Positions 49,666 to 58,215 of a DNA stretch of 64,000 bases are shown here, in pieces. Source of the stretch: Treponema sp. (GTDB lineage Bacteria > Spirochaetota > Spirochaetia > Treponematales > Treponemataceae). The stretch is taken from assembly GCA_024402475.1 (NCBI GenBank), contig JAKSTQ010000008.1, positions 1 to 64,000 of the forward strand, given 5' to 3'. Within the stretch, counting starts at the first letter, position 1, and each line of letters begins with the position of its first letter. A program made the translations under genes and the position numbers. The notes beneath the pieces were generated by a model. It worked only from the letters and a program-made list of their open reading frames with translations. It was not told the origin of the DNA and made no database searches.

Positions 49666-50754
49666 ATGGAAAGTTACGGCGCACTCTTAAGAAATGCACG
49701 CGAGGAAAAGAAATTATCTATAGAAGCTGTTGAGCGTGAGACAACTATCTCAAAACAGTATATCGAAGCTCTCGAAAACGAATCTACAGAAATTTTTCAT
49801 GGTGAAGCATACCTTGTTGGTTTTTTAAGAAACTACGCAGAATTCCTTGAACTTGATTCCCACAGACTTATTCATCTTTACCGCAATATGATGATTCAGG
49901 AATCTCCTGTTCCTGAAGGACTTATCGAAAAACCACGTCCACGCTTTTTGATTCCAGGAATTGTGGGCGGTTCGATTGCTCTTGTTCTTATTGCAGTTCT
50001 TTCAATTTACTTTTCAATCAGTTACAAAAATAGAATTGAGCGTGAACGTAACTATGCTGTTTCAGAAAAGAACCAGCAGAAGATTTACGAAATTTCTGAC
50101 AAGCCGATGAACGAACGCGTTTACATTGGTGACCAGATTACATTTAACGCAAAAGACGGTGCAATTGTCCTTACTGTTGCAAGCGATACAAACTCAAGAC
50201 TTGGGCTTACAACTCCTGTAGGCGTTCAGTACTTTGAACTTTCAGAAACCCGTGAACTTGACCTTGACGGTGATGCTGCGGTTGATATCGTAGTTGACGT
50301 CTGGGAAATTTCTTCCAACGACCAGTCTCGTGGTGCTGAAGTTTATATCGTTAAAAAATCTGATGTTCCTGTTCAGGAAGTTCCTGCAAACACAATTACT
50401 GTTGCAAAAACTTCAAGTTCTGTTAATTACACTCATCAGATTCTCGAAGACAACCGCGCTTATCCGTTCTCAATTGATGCTTATTTCCGTAACCCTTGTG
50501 TTTTCCGTTACGAATGTGACAGAAAAACTTCGGTAGAAAACTATTATACCACTAGAGACTCTATTACATTCCAGGCAAACAATGCTATCCGCCTGTGGAT
50601 GTCTAATGGAAATACTGTAAAACTTCAGGTCGTTGCAGACGGTATTCCTCATGAGCTTGAAATTGAAAAAGCAGGTGAATGTATCGTAGAAGACATTAAA
50701 TGGATTCGTTCTGATGACGGCCGTTACAGACTGGTGGTAGTTCCTCTTGACTAA
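49666..50754 (+). CDS. RodZ-like protein
   Basis: 362 residues: an N-terminal Xre-type helix-turn-helix (about 4-75, LLRNAREEKKLSIEAVERETTIS), a short linker, one membrane segment (about 93-117) and a long periplasmic part. The periplasmic part includes a region with the DUF4115 feel near its end (VKLQVVADGIPHELEIEKAG). RodZ links MreB to the envelope and supports cell shape. The periplasmic part is larger than usual and has an extra beta-rich segment (about 150-230). GGGGAAT precedes the ATG. The end overlaps rimO by eight bases. Confidence 0.8.
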   Translation: MESYGALLRNAREEKKLSIEAVERETTISKQYIEALENESTEIFHGEAYLVGFLRNYAEFLELDSHRLIHLYRNMMIQESPVPEGLIEKPRPRFLIPGIVGGSIALVLIAVLSIYFSISYKNRIERERNYAVSEKNQQKIYEISDKPMNERVYIGDQITFNAKDGAIVLTVASDTNSRLGLTTPVGVQYFELSETRELDLDGDAAVDIVVDVWEISSNDQSRGAEVYIVKKSDVPVQEVPANTITVAKTSSSVNYTHQILEDNRAYPFSIDAYFRNPCVFRYECDRKTSVENYYTTRDSITFQANNAIRLWMSNGNTVKLQVVADGIPHELEIEKAGECIVEDIKWIRSDDGRYRLVVVPLD

Positions 50755-52117
50755 ATTTTTTATTGATCAGCATGGTTGTGCAAAAAACCAGGTTGATGGC
50801 GAAATCCTTATTTCACATCTTGAAAAAGCAGGTTACGTTCAGGTAAGTGATGTTGAACTTGCTGACGTAATTATCGTTAATTCCTGCGGTTTTATCGAAA
50901 GTGCAAAAAAAGAATCTTTGAACAGCGTTTATTCCTATAAAGAAGAATTTCCTGAGAAAAAGATTCTTCTTGCAGGCTGTCTTGCTGAACGCTATGCAGA
51001 TCTTTTTAAGACTGAACTTCCTGAAGTTGACGGCATTTTTGGTAACGGGGATTTGTCTCTTGTTACACAGGCTGTAGAAAACCTTAAAGGTAAAACTAAA
51101 TCTGTAATCCGTCCTGAACAGAAAGGCATCAGTTGTGCAACCCGTAAGTCTTTCATGAATTTTAAAAATTCTGCTTATGTAAAAATTACTGAAGGCTGTT
51201 CAAACCATTGTACTTTCTGTGCAATTCCTTTAATCCGCGGAGAAGTCAGAAGCCGTAAAGCAAGCGATATTATTAAAGAAATCAAAGCTCTTCTTAAAAA
51301 AGGAGTTTTTGAAATTAACCTTATCGGTCAGGATCTTGCTGCTTACGGAACAGGCGTATCTGATAAAGTTTTGTCTGATGATGGAAACGGAAAGTCATAC
51401 CTTGCTCAGCTTTTGCAGATGATCAGTGAACTTGAAGGAAAATTCTGGATTCGTCTTCTTTACATTCATCCGGATCATTTTAATGCTGATATCCTTGAAG
51501 TTATGAAGGCAGATCCACGCATTCTTCCTTACTTTGATATTCCTTTCCAAAGCGGCGATGAACAGATAATCAAGGCAATGAACCGAAAAGGTCCGCCGTC
51601 AAAATATGCAAAAGTTATAAGCACAATTCGTTCCAGTTTTGAAAGTTCATCAATCCGAACAACTTTCCTGACAGGTTTCCCTGGTGAAACTGACGAACAG
51701 GCTGCCAATACTCTTGCATTCCTGAAAAAAATTAAGAGTGACTGGTCGGGCTGTTTTACTTATAGTCGTGAAGATGATACTCCTGCTTATAAGATGAAGG
51801 GCCGTGTTTCAAAAAAAGTAAGTCAGGCTCGTGCAGATATTCTGCAGGCTACTCAGGAAGAACTTACTGCAAAATCTCTTAAGGCCCGTATCGGTAAAGA
51901 GTATGATGTTCTCATTGAAGAAGTGATTCCTGGCGAAGATGGACTTGCAATCGGCCGTGCATGGTTTCAGGCTCCTGAAGTTGACGGCGCAGTTGTTGTC
52001 CATTATGAAAATGACGAAAAGGATCAGGTTAAGGCTGTTGTTCCTGGAGCAGTTGTAAGAGTAAAAGCTACTGCAGTTGCAGGCGTGGATATTGATTCCT
52101 ATTATATCGGAAAATAG
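50747..52117 (+). CDS. rimO: Ribosomal protein uS12 methylthiotransferase RimO
   Basis: Radical-SAM enzyme adding a methylthio group to an aspartate of S12. It has an N-terminal MTTase domain with cluster cysteines in GCAKNQVD, NSCGF and AGCLAERY. The radical-SAM motif C-x3-C-x2-C is seen in CSNHCTFC, and a C-terminal TRAM domain covers about the last 65 residues. GCAKN and the 456-residue length favour RimO over MiaB. The start is a TTG at 50747 overlapping the rodZ-like stop; no ATG lies before the first essential cysteine, so this start is well supported. Confidence 0.92.
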   Translation: MTKFFIDQHGCAKNQVDGEILISHLEKAGYVQVSDVELADVIIVNSCGFIESAKKESLNSVYSYKEEFPEKKILLAGCLAERYADLFKTELPEVDGIFGNGDLSLVTQAVENLKGKTKSVIRPEQKGISCATRKSFMNFKNSAYVKITEGCSNHCTFCAIPLIRGEVRSRKASDIIKEIKALLKKGVFEINLIGQDLAAYGTGVSDKVLSDDGNGKSYLAQLLQMISELEGKFWIRLLYIHPDHFNADILEVMKADPRILPYFDIPFQSGDEQIIKAMNRKGPPSKYAKVISTIRSSFESSSIRTTFLTGFPGETDEQAANTLAFLKKIKSDWSGCFTYSREDDTPAYKMKGRVSKKVSQARADILQATQEELTAKSLKARIGKEYDVLIEEVIPGEDGLAIGRAWFQAPEVDGAVVVHYENDEKDQVKAVVPGAVVRVKATAVAGVDIDSYYIGK

Positions 52118-52128
52118 GCGAGCGTACG

Positions 52129-54390
52129 ATGACAGAAGTACTTGCCCATTATTTGTCATTACTCAATGAGCAGCAGAAGCAGGCGGTTGAACATTCTGGT
52201 TCTCCGCTTTTAATTCTTGCGGGAGCCGGTTCAGGTAAGACCCGCGTTATCACAACTAAAATTGCATATCTCATAAGTGAAAAAGGTTTTAAGCCATGGC
52301 AGATTCTTGCAGTAACCTTTACTAAAAAAGCAGCAAAGGAAATGCAGGATCGTGCCGTCCAGATGGAAGGGCAGGCAGATCAGTCAATGATCAGAACTTT
52401 TCACTCATTTGGATCATGGTTTTTGCGTAAATATTATGAAGAAGCCGGAGTTGCACAGAACTTTACTGTTTACGATGATGATGACATGGTGACTCTCGTA
52501 AGTAAAGCAAATCCGGGTCTTGAACATAAACAGGCAACAAGTGCAGCCCATAAAATTTCACTTGCAAAAGATTATTGTCTTTTGCCTGACAGCCCGGGCC
52601 TTGCAGAAATTTCAAGCGATCCTAATTTTCCTGATATATATAAAAATTATCAGAACCGCCTTCGTTCAACTGGAAATGTTGATTTTGGCGATCTTATTAT
52701 GCTGCCTGTCCTTATATTGCAGAAGTTTCCTCAGGTTAAGGCACAGATGTCTTATCGCTTTAAAGTAATAATGGTGGACGAATATCAGGACTCAAACATT
52801 GCTCAGTTTAAGCTTCTGCGTGAATTGTGCAGCGATGGCAGTGATGGTAATGAACCAACTTATGTTTGTGTAGTTGGTGATGACGACCAGTCCATTTATA
52901 AATTCCGTGGTGCTGAAGTTCAGAATATCCTTAATTTTCAGGATGAATTCCCGGGAACAACTTTGATAAAACTTGAACGAAATTACCGTTCTACAGCTAA
53001 AATCCTGAACTGCGCAGATAAGGTTGTCAGCAATAATGAAGACAGGCTTGGAAAAACTTTAATTGCTGACCGTGGAGAAGGTAAAAAGCCTGTACTTACT
53101 TTTCTGCCAAACCAGGATCTTGAAGCAAAGTTCTGCGCAGACCTGATTCTTGGAGCCCATGCAAAAGGTGTTCCATTTAATGACTGGGCAATTTTATACA
53201 GGACCAATGCACAGTCTTTGAGTTTTGAAAGTGAATTCCTTCATCAGAAAATTCCTTATGCGGTTATCGGTTCGTTAAAATTCTATGAACGAGAAGAAAT
53301 TAAGGATATGCTGGCTTTCTTAAGTCTTTGTGCAAATCCTCGTGATGAAATTTCGTTCCGCCGAATTATCAATAAACCGACACGAAGTCTTGGAGAAAAG
53401 ACCCAGGACAAAATTGTAGAAGAATTCCGTAAGAATGAGGTTCCGGAAAATCTTATAGAAGTAACCCGTTCCCTTATGCCTTCTATGAGTAAAAAGGCAA
53501 AAGAAGGTGCTGCACAATTTATTTCGATTATGGATCAGCTTATAGGTGAACTACCTTATGTTGAAATCCAGGAAGAAGATTTAAGTGAACAGGCTCTTGC
53601 AGATGAAACAAAAACTGCTGAACAAAAATCTTTGCAGACCAAAATTGATTCTTCAAAACATTTAAGTGATTTTGTGCAGAAAATCATGGAAATAACAGGC
53701 CTTGAAGAATATCACGCAGCTCAGGATGAAATTGCAAAAACTCAGAAAGTTGCCAACATGCAGGAACTTGTAAACTCTGCAGTTTTATATGAATACAGTA
53801 CAAAAGGTCTTATTGAATTTATTGATCATATTGAACTTGACAGAACGATGGAAAATGAAGAAGACGCCGGTGCAGATACTGTAACTTTGATTACACTTCA
53901 TAATACAAAAGGTCTTGAGTTCCCTCGTGTTGTAATCACAGGACTTGAAGCCGGAATCTTTCCCCGTCAGGATAAATCAGGCAGCGAACTTGAAGAAGAG
54001 CGAAGGCTTTTTTATGTAGGAATCACCCGAGCAATGGATGAGCTTTACATTACAAGCTGTTCAATGCGCCGGCTTTACGGCAGAACACAGATGATGGAAC
54101 CAAGTCAGTTCCTTGCAGAAGCAGGTTCAGAATCTTTTAAAGTACTTGGAAGTAAACCTGCAAGCTACGAATACAAAGTAGCAGGAAGCGGTTTGGGAAA
54201 TTCATTAAAACCTAAAGGTGAGTGGGCCGTGGGAACAAAAATCTATCATGATGATTACGGCTATGGCGTTGTCACAAAGAATTTTGAACGTGAAGGAGAA
54301 ATGGTAATTTTTGTTCAGTTTGAATCTGGCGGAACAAAAACTTTCCTTCCTGAATATCAGAAACACAGTCTTATGAAAGTAAAAGATTAA
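52129..54390 (+). CDS. UvrD/PcrA-type superfamily 1 helicase
   Basis: 753 residues. Motifs: AGAGSGKTRVI (Walker A), VDEYQDSN (motif II), GDDDQSIYKFRGA (motif III), LERNYRST (IV), LITLHNTKGLEFPRVV (V) and RRLFYVGITRA (VI). The C-terminus has the GTKIYHDDYGYGVV Tudor-like module typical of PcrA/UvrD. It unwinds DNA in repair and clears replication conflicts. No nuclease domain is present, so it is not AddA/RecB. It follows rimO by 11 bases without a good ribosome site. Confidence 0.92.
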   Translation: MTEVLAHYLSLLNEQQKQAVEHSGSPLLILAGAGSGKTRVITTKIAYLISEKGFKPWQILAVTFTKKAAKEMQDRAVQMEGQADQSMIRTFHSFGSWFLRKYYEEAGVAQNFTVYDDDDMVTLVSKANPGLEHKQATSAAHKISLAKDYCLLPDSPGLAEISSDPNFPDIYKNYQNRLRSTGNVDFGDLIMLPVLILQKFPQVKAQMSYRFKVIMVDEYQDSNIAQFKLLRELCSDGSDGNEPTYVCVVGDDDQSIYKFRGAEVQNILNFQDEFPGTTLIKLERNYRSTAKILNCADKVVSNNEDRLGKTLIADRGEGKKPVLTFLPNQDLEAKFCADLILGAHAKGVPFNDWAILYRTNAQSLSFESEFLHQKIPYAVIGSLKFYEREEIKDMLAFLSLCANPRDEISFRRIINKPTRSLGEKTQDKIVEEFRKNEVPENLIEVTRSLMPSMSKKAKEGAAQFISIMDQLIGELPYVEIQEEDLSEQALADETKTAEQKSLQTKIDSSKHLSDFVQKIMEITGLEEYHAAQDEIAKTQKVANMQELVNSAVLYEYSTKGLIEFIDHIELDRTMENEEDAGADTVTLITLHNTKGLEFPRVVITGLEAGIFPRQDKSGSELEEERRLFYVGITRAMDELYITSCSMRRLYGRTQMMEPSQFLAEAGSESFKVLGSKPASYEYKVAGSGLGNSLKPKGEWAVGTKIYHDDYGYGVVTKNFEREGEMVIFVQFESGGTKTFLPEYQKHSLMKVKD

Positions 54391-54393
54391 AAA

Positions 54394-54420
54394 AAACGGG
54401 TAAAAATTACCCGTTTTTTT
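54394..54420 (+). terminator. Terminator after the helicase gene
   Basis: ACGGGTAA / TTACCCGT stem (54395-54414) preceded by A and followed by seven or eight T. Confidence 0.88.
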
Positions 54421-54435
54421 TGTTATAAAAAGTCA

Positions 54436-54454
54436 CTGTGTAAAATTTATACAG
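54436..54454. promoter_or_regulatory. Upstream dyad 1, possible activator site
   Basis: CTGTGTA-N5-TATACAG, one mismatch, centred about 168 bases before the predicted sigma-54 transcript start at ~54614. Confidence 0.35.
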
Positions 54455-54476
54455 TTTATTCAGCATATTTTTAAAA

Positions 54477-54491
54477 TGTATATAAAATACA
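54477..54491. promoter_or_regulatory. Upstream dyad 2, possible activator site
   Basis: Perfect TGTAT-N5-ATACA, centred about 130 bases before the predicted start. It shares the TATACA-like core with dyad 1. The rest of 54421-54585 is AT-rich with no gene. Confidence 0.35.
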
Positions 54492-54587
54492 CTTATTTGC
54501 TTTAAAAATAATCATAAAAATGGCATAAGGCAAGAAAAAAATGCGTTTTTTGTGATTTTTTCGTGAATTTCCTTACATTTATTAAAC

Positions 54588-54604
54588 TTGGCATGATAAT
54601 TGCT
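54588..54604 (+). promoter_or_regulatory. Sigma-54 (-24/-12) promoter of the group-2 sigma gene
   Basis: TTGGCATGATAATTGCT agrees with the YTGGCACG-N4-TTGCW consensus except one base (CACG to CATG). The -24 GG (54590-54591) and -12 GC (54602-54603) are exactly 12 apart. The transcript would start near 54614, leaving a ~28-base leader that includes AAGGAG. Confidence 0.72.
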
Positions 54605-54641
54605 ATATTATTTATGTAGAACTTTTTTTAAGGAGTTTAAT

Positions 54642-55478
54642 ATGAGAGAAGATAACGAAATCCTTACAATGTATCTTAAAGAAATCAACAAAATTCCTTT
54701 GCTTACTCATGAAGAAGAAACAGCTCTTGCAATCGAAGCTAAAAACGGTTCAAAAGCTGCAAAAGATAAAATCGTAAATGCTAACCTTCGCTTTGTTGTG
54801 ACAGTTGCAAAAAAATATAGAAACCACGGACTTGATATTACAGATCTTATTTCAGAAGGAAATATCGGTCTTATTACAGCAATCGAAAAATTTGATCCTT
54901 CAAAAGGTTATCACTTTATTTCTTATGCTGTATGGTGGATCCGCCAGAGCATTCTTAAGGCTTTGAGCGAAAAGGCAAGTGCAATCCGCCTTCCTTTGAA
55001 TCGTGTCAATGAATTGAATCAGATTGTAAAAGCAAAAAAATCTGTTGCTTCTAATAATTCCGAAGAAGAACAGATCCGCGAAATTGCAGGTATCCTTAAC
55101 ATGGATGAATCTCATATCCGCGAAATGCTTTTATTCACTCAGGAAATGGTTTCACTTGATGCTCCTGTTCGTAATGATGCAGACAGTAATAGTGTAGGTG
55201 ACTTTATTGAAGAAGACCGTTACCAGTCACCAGACGAAGTTGTAATTGACGGTGCAATGAAAGATGACATCGATGATGCCCTTAAAACATTGAGACCAAA
55301 CGAAGAAAAAGTACTTCGCCTCCGTTATGGAATCGGCGGTACAAAACCTATGTCACTGAAAGAAGTTGGCGATGAATGTAATCTTACAAAAGAAAGAATT
55401 CGTCAGATCGAAAAAAATGCACTTACAAGAATGCAGCATCCTGCACGTGCAAAGAAACTTGTTTCTTACGTTGCTTAG
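54642..55478 (+). CDS. Group-2 sigma-70 family factor (RpoS/RpoD-like, 278 aa)
   Basis: Regions 1.2 to 4.2 of sigma-70 are complete: DNEILTMYLKEINKIPLLTHEEE (1.2), NLRFVVTVAKKYRNHGLDITDLISEGNIGL (2.1-2.2), YAVWWIRQSI (2.4), region 3, and LRLRYGIGG...MSLKEVGDECNLTKERIRQIEKNAL (4). There is no region 1.1 or long non-conserved insert, so it is not the ~600-residue housekeeping RpoD but an alternative group-2 factor, like the ~43-kDa class of treponemes or Borrelia RpoS. The start at 54642 has AAGGAG upstream; the frame upstream begins at a TTG overlapping the promoter. A sigma-54 promoter precedes it. The stop overlaps recG convergently by four bases. Confidence 0.9.
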   Translation: MREDNEILTMYLKEINKIPLLTHEEETALAIEAKNGSKAAKDKIVNANLRFVVTVAKKYRNHGLDITDLISEGNIGLITAIEKFDPSKGYHFISYAVWWIRQSILKALSEKASAIRLPLNRVNELNQIVKAKKSVASNNSEEEQIREIAGILNMDESHIREMLLFTQEMVSLDAPVRNDADSNSVGDFIEEDRYQSPDEVVIDGAMKDDIDDALKTLRPNEEKVLRLRYGIGGTKPMSLKEVGDECNLTKERIRQIEKNALTRMQHPARAKKLVSYVA

Positions 55479-57598
55479 GAATTAACATATTTGAATGCAT
55501 CAGCGCGGGCCTGGTATAAAATTTCCTGATCCCGGCTGAGATCTGCAATACCTAAAGTAAGGTTTCCTGTTTGAGCGGTTCCGGTAATTTCGCCGGGACC
55601 TCTTAATTTTAAATCCTGTTCTGCAATGTAAAAACCGTCTGTGCTCGAATGAAGAACCTTCATGCGGTCAATACCAGTCTGAGTTATGTCTTTGCGGTAA
55701 ATTAAAAAACAGTAACCTGCATCTTTTCCACGACCTACGCGACCTCTTAACTGATGAAGTGTAGAAAGTCCAAAGCGGTCAGCTTCTTCGATAACCATGC
55801 AGGTTGCATTAGGAACATCTACGCCGACTTCAACAACAGTAGTTGCGGCAATGAGATTTATTTTGCCGGTCCTGAAATCTTCAAGAATTCTTGACTGCAC
55901 GTCTTCTTCAACTTTTGAATGAATTAAAGCACATTTATAACCGGAAAAAAGCCTGCTTAAATTTTTTAACGCATCCTGAGCATTTTTAATTTCTGTTCTG
56001 TCATCATCATCCTGGTCATTGCCGATTGCAGGATAAACAAAATATGCCTGATGACCTTTTTCAAGTTCCTGACGGACTGCATTATAGGCATTGGCTTCGT
56101 GTCCCTGAGCAACAAGATATGTGGTTATTGGTTTGCGGCCATTAGGCATTGTTTTAATTGTAGATATATCAAGGTCTCCAAAGGCTGTCAGTGCAAGACT
56201 TTGTGGAATTGGAGTTGCACTCATCATCAGAAGGTGTGGAGAAGAATATACATTATTTACAAGCTGACGGCCTTTTTCAACGATAGCCTGACGCTGCATT
56301 ACACCGAATCTGTGCTGCTCATCAATAATGGCAAGCTGAAGGTCATTATAAACTGTGTCACGGCTAAAAAGCGCATGTGTGCCGATAAGAATATCAATTT
56401 CGCCGGCTTTGAGAGCCTTTAGTAAAGAAGATCTTCCTGCGGCCTTTACATTGCCTGTCAAAAAAGCCGTACGTACTTTAAGATTCTGTGTAAGGCGTGC
56501 AATATTTTCTGCATGCTGGCGGGCAAGAATTTCTGTGGGTGCCATGAGCGCTGTCTGTCCACCCCAGTCTGTAATGCGCAAAGCTGCAAAAAGTGCAACA
56601 AGAGTTTTACCGCAGCCTACATCGCCTTGAACAAGTCTTGCCATTGTGTAAGGAAGTTTTTCCGCATTCTGGGATTTTAAGGTTGCAGTTCGTTCCTTGT
56701 AGCCGCGATCGATTTCTGCATTCATTGTGCTGATTACGGATATCTGGTCTTTAGTCAGCGAGAATGTAAGGCTTTCAAGGAGCTCTTTCTGGCGTGGAGA
56801 AAAGTCTGTGTTAAGCTGAGGCTGTAATGGTGAAGAATTTTCAAGGTCAGGAAGGCGTCCTTTGTGTAAAAGCGCGCGCTGTGCAATGTTTTTCTGGAAA
56901 AAGAAAAGTTCTTCGTAGATGAGGGTTTTGCGCGCTGTCTGGATATCAGTTAAGGTCTGGGGCCTGTGCAGTTTTTGTAATGAATCTTTTTTGGTAAGCA
57001 GATTGTGTTTTGTTATTAATTCCTGTGGAAGATCATCGTCAAGCCCAAGTGTATATTTTGAAAGAGCCTGGTCTACTGCCTTTCTGATTGTTTTTTGAGT
57101 CAGCCCGGAAGTTAAGGGGTAAATTGCAAAAAGTCCCTGGTCAGGAAGTGTCTGATTCTGGAAATCAGAAAGAACGCCGTTATCACAAATTTTAATGGTT
57201 TCAAAACTAGAAGACTGCAGTTCATTGTATTTAATTTCGAATTTTCCTGTTATACATACAATAGAACCGACAGGTAAGGAATTCTGCAAAAAAGGTCGGT
57301 TAAAGGCAACAAGGCTTGCTTGCCCTGATAAATCCTTAACGATAATTTTTAGTGTCCGAGTGTTACCGTTTCCAATCCAGGTGTGGTTAATGACCTGTGC
57401 AATTGTATGAACTTTTTGCGAAGGAAATTTATTCCAGGACGCAAAAGGAATGACCAGAGTTCTGTCATCATAATCTTTTGGATAAAACTGCAGAAGGTCG
57501 CTTACTGTAAAAATATTCAAGGCCGAGAATGCTTTTGCTGCAGAAGGTCCGATTCCTGACAAAGATGAAACCGGAACAGTGATTTGTGACAGGTTCAT
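55475..57598 (-). CDS. recG: ATP-dependent DNA helicase RecG
   Basis: Branch-migrating helicase that remodels stalled forks. An N-terminal wedge/OB domain (VHTIAQVINHTWIGNGNTRTLKIIVKD region) is followed by the helicase core: QGDVGCGKTLVAL (Walker A), PTEILARQH, DEQHRFGVMQR (DEQH box), MSATPIPQSL, then GRVGRGKDAGYC (VI) and the TRG-like end. 707 residues is normal. The ATG at 57598 has no clear ribosome site and begins six bases after the yggT stop, so coupling is likely. Third gene of dnaE-yggT-recG. Confidence 0.95.
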   Translation of the reverse strand: MNLSQITVPVSSLSGIGPSAAKAFSALNIFTVSDLLQFYPKDYDDRTLVIPFASWNKFPSQKVHTIAQVINHTWIGNGNTRTLKIIVKDLSGQASLVAFNRPFLQNSLPVGSIVCITGKFEIKYNELQSSSFETIKICDNGVLSDFQNQTLPDQGLFAIYPLTSGLTQKTIRKAVDQALSKYTLGLDDDLPQELITKHNLLTKKDSLQKLHRPQTLTDIQTARKTLIYEELFFFQKNIAQRALLHKGRLPDLENSSPLQPQLNTDFSPRQKELLESLTFSLTKDQISVISTMNAEIDRGYKERTATLKSQNAEKLPYTMARLVQGDVGCGKTLVALFAALRITDWGGQTALMAPTEILARQHAENIARLTQNLKVRTAFLTGNVKAAGRSSLLKALKAGEIDILIGTHALFSRDTVYNDLQLAIIDEQHRFGVMQRQAIVEKGRQLVNNVYSSPHLLMMSATPIPQSLALTAFGDLDISTIKTMPNGRKPITTYLVAQGHEANAYNAVRQELEKGHQAYFVYPAIGNDQDDDDRTEIKNAQDALKNLSRLFSGYKCALIHSKVEEDVQSRILEDFRTGKINLIAATTVVEVGVDVPNATCMVIEEADRFGLSTLHQLRGRVGRGKDAGYCFLIYRKDITQTGIDRMKVLHSSTDGFYIAEQDLKLRGPGEITGTAQTGNLTLGIADLSRDQEILYQARADAFKYVNS

Positions 57599-57604
57599 TT
57601 TACA

Positions 57605-58201
57605 TTAAAATGGAATCAGAAAAATCAGTTTTACAATTTTTACAATTGCATACTGTAAAAGAACATTACCAAGAATCAACACAACAATTGTAGTAATCAT
57701 TGCTGCCCTGTAAGTGTAAAATTTCCCGAAAGAAAATATTTTTCCGATTTTGTAAATGAGAGGATTAAAAATCTGATCAAAACGGTTCCAGAAAAATCCG
57801 TCGGCTGCACTTGGCTGAACAAGATGAATTAAAAATCTTACAGCAATGAGAATTATTACAAATGTACAGATACTTGAGATGACATTAAGAATCATTCTTA
57901 CAATAATAGAAAGCAGTGAAGCAACCGAAATTGTTTCTGCAATAGAAAGTTCTGTCATTGCAGTTGAAAAAACTGCAAGAAGGGCAAGCGCCAGTACAGG
58001 AGAAAAATCCAGTGCACCGAATCTAAGCCAGCGGATTCTTCTGAACAGATTAAGATAAGGATCGCTTATGGATGCCAGAAATCTTGTGAATCCGTTATTC
58101 ATTCCTGGAATCCATGTCAGGATAATTCGGATTGTTATAAGAATTGAATAGATTGAGCTGACAGATGCAAGCAGCGAAAATAATGTTTTAAGTGTAATCA
58201 T
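57605..58201 (-). CDS. YggT family membrane protein
   Basis: 198 residues with two copies of the YggT unit. Each has two membrane segments and an R-x-ILTWIPG or similar loop followed by a proline-rich/phenylalanine turn (DPYLNLFRRI, NPLIYKIGKI). YggT proteins are widespread inner-membrane proteins with a possible role in cell division or osmotic stress; no activity is established. AAGGA lies seven bases before the ATG. It sits between dnaE and recG. Confidence 0.88.
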   Translation of the reverse strand: MITLKTLFSLLASVSSIYSILITIRIILTWIPGMNNGFTRFLASISDPYLNLFRRIRWLRFGALDFSPVLALALLAVFSTAMTELSIAETISVASLLSIIVRMILNVISSICTFVIILIAVRFLIHLVQPSAADGFFWNRFDQIFNPLIYKIGKIFSFGKFYTYRAAMITTIVVLILGNVLLQYAIVKIVKLIFLIPF

Positions 58202-58215
58202 CTTTTATCCTTTAA

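Noticed and set aside
54588-54616. TTGGCA as -35 of a sigma-70 promoter for the sigma factor gene
   Set aside because: At 17 bases the -10 would be TTTATG, a poor match, whereas the same bases fit -24/-12 with exact spacing; kept only as an alternative.
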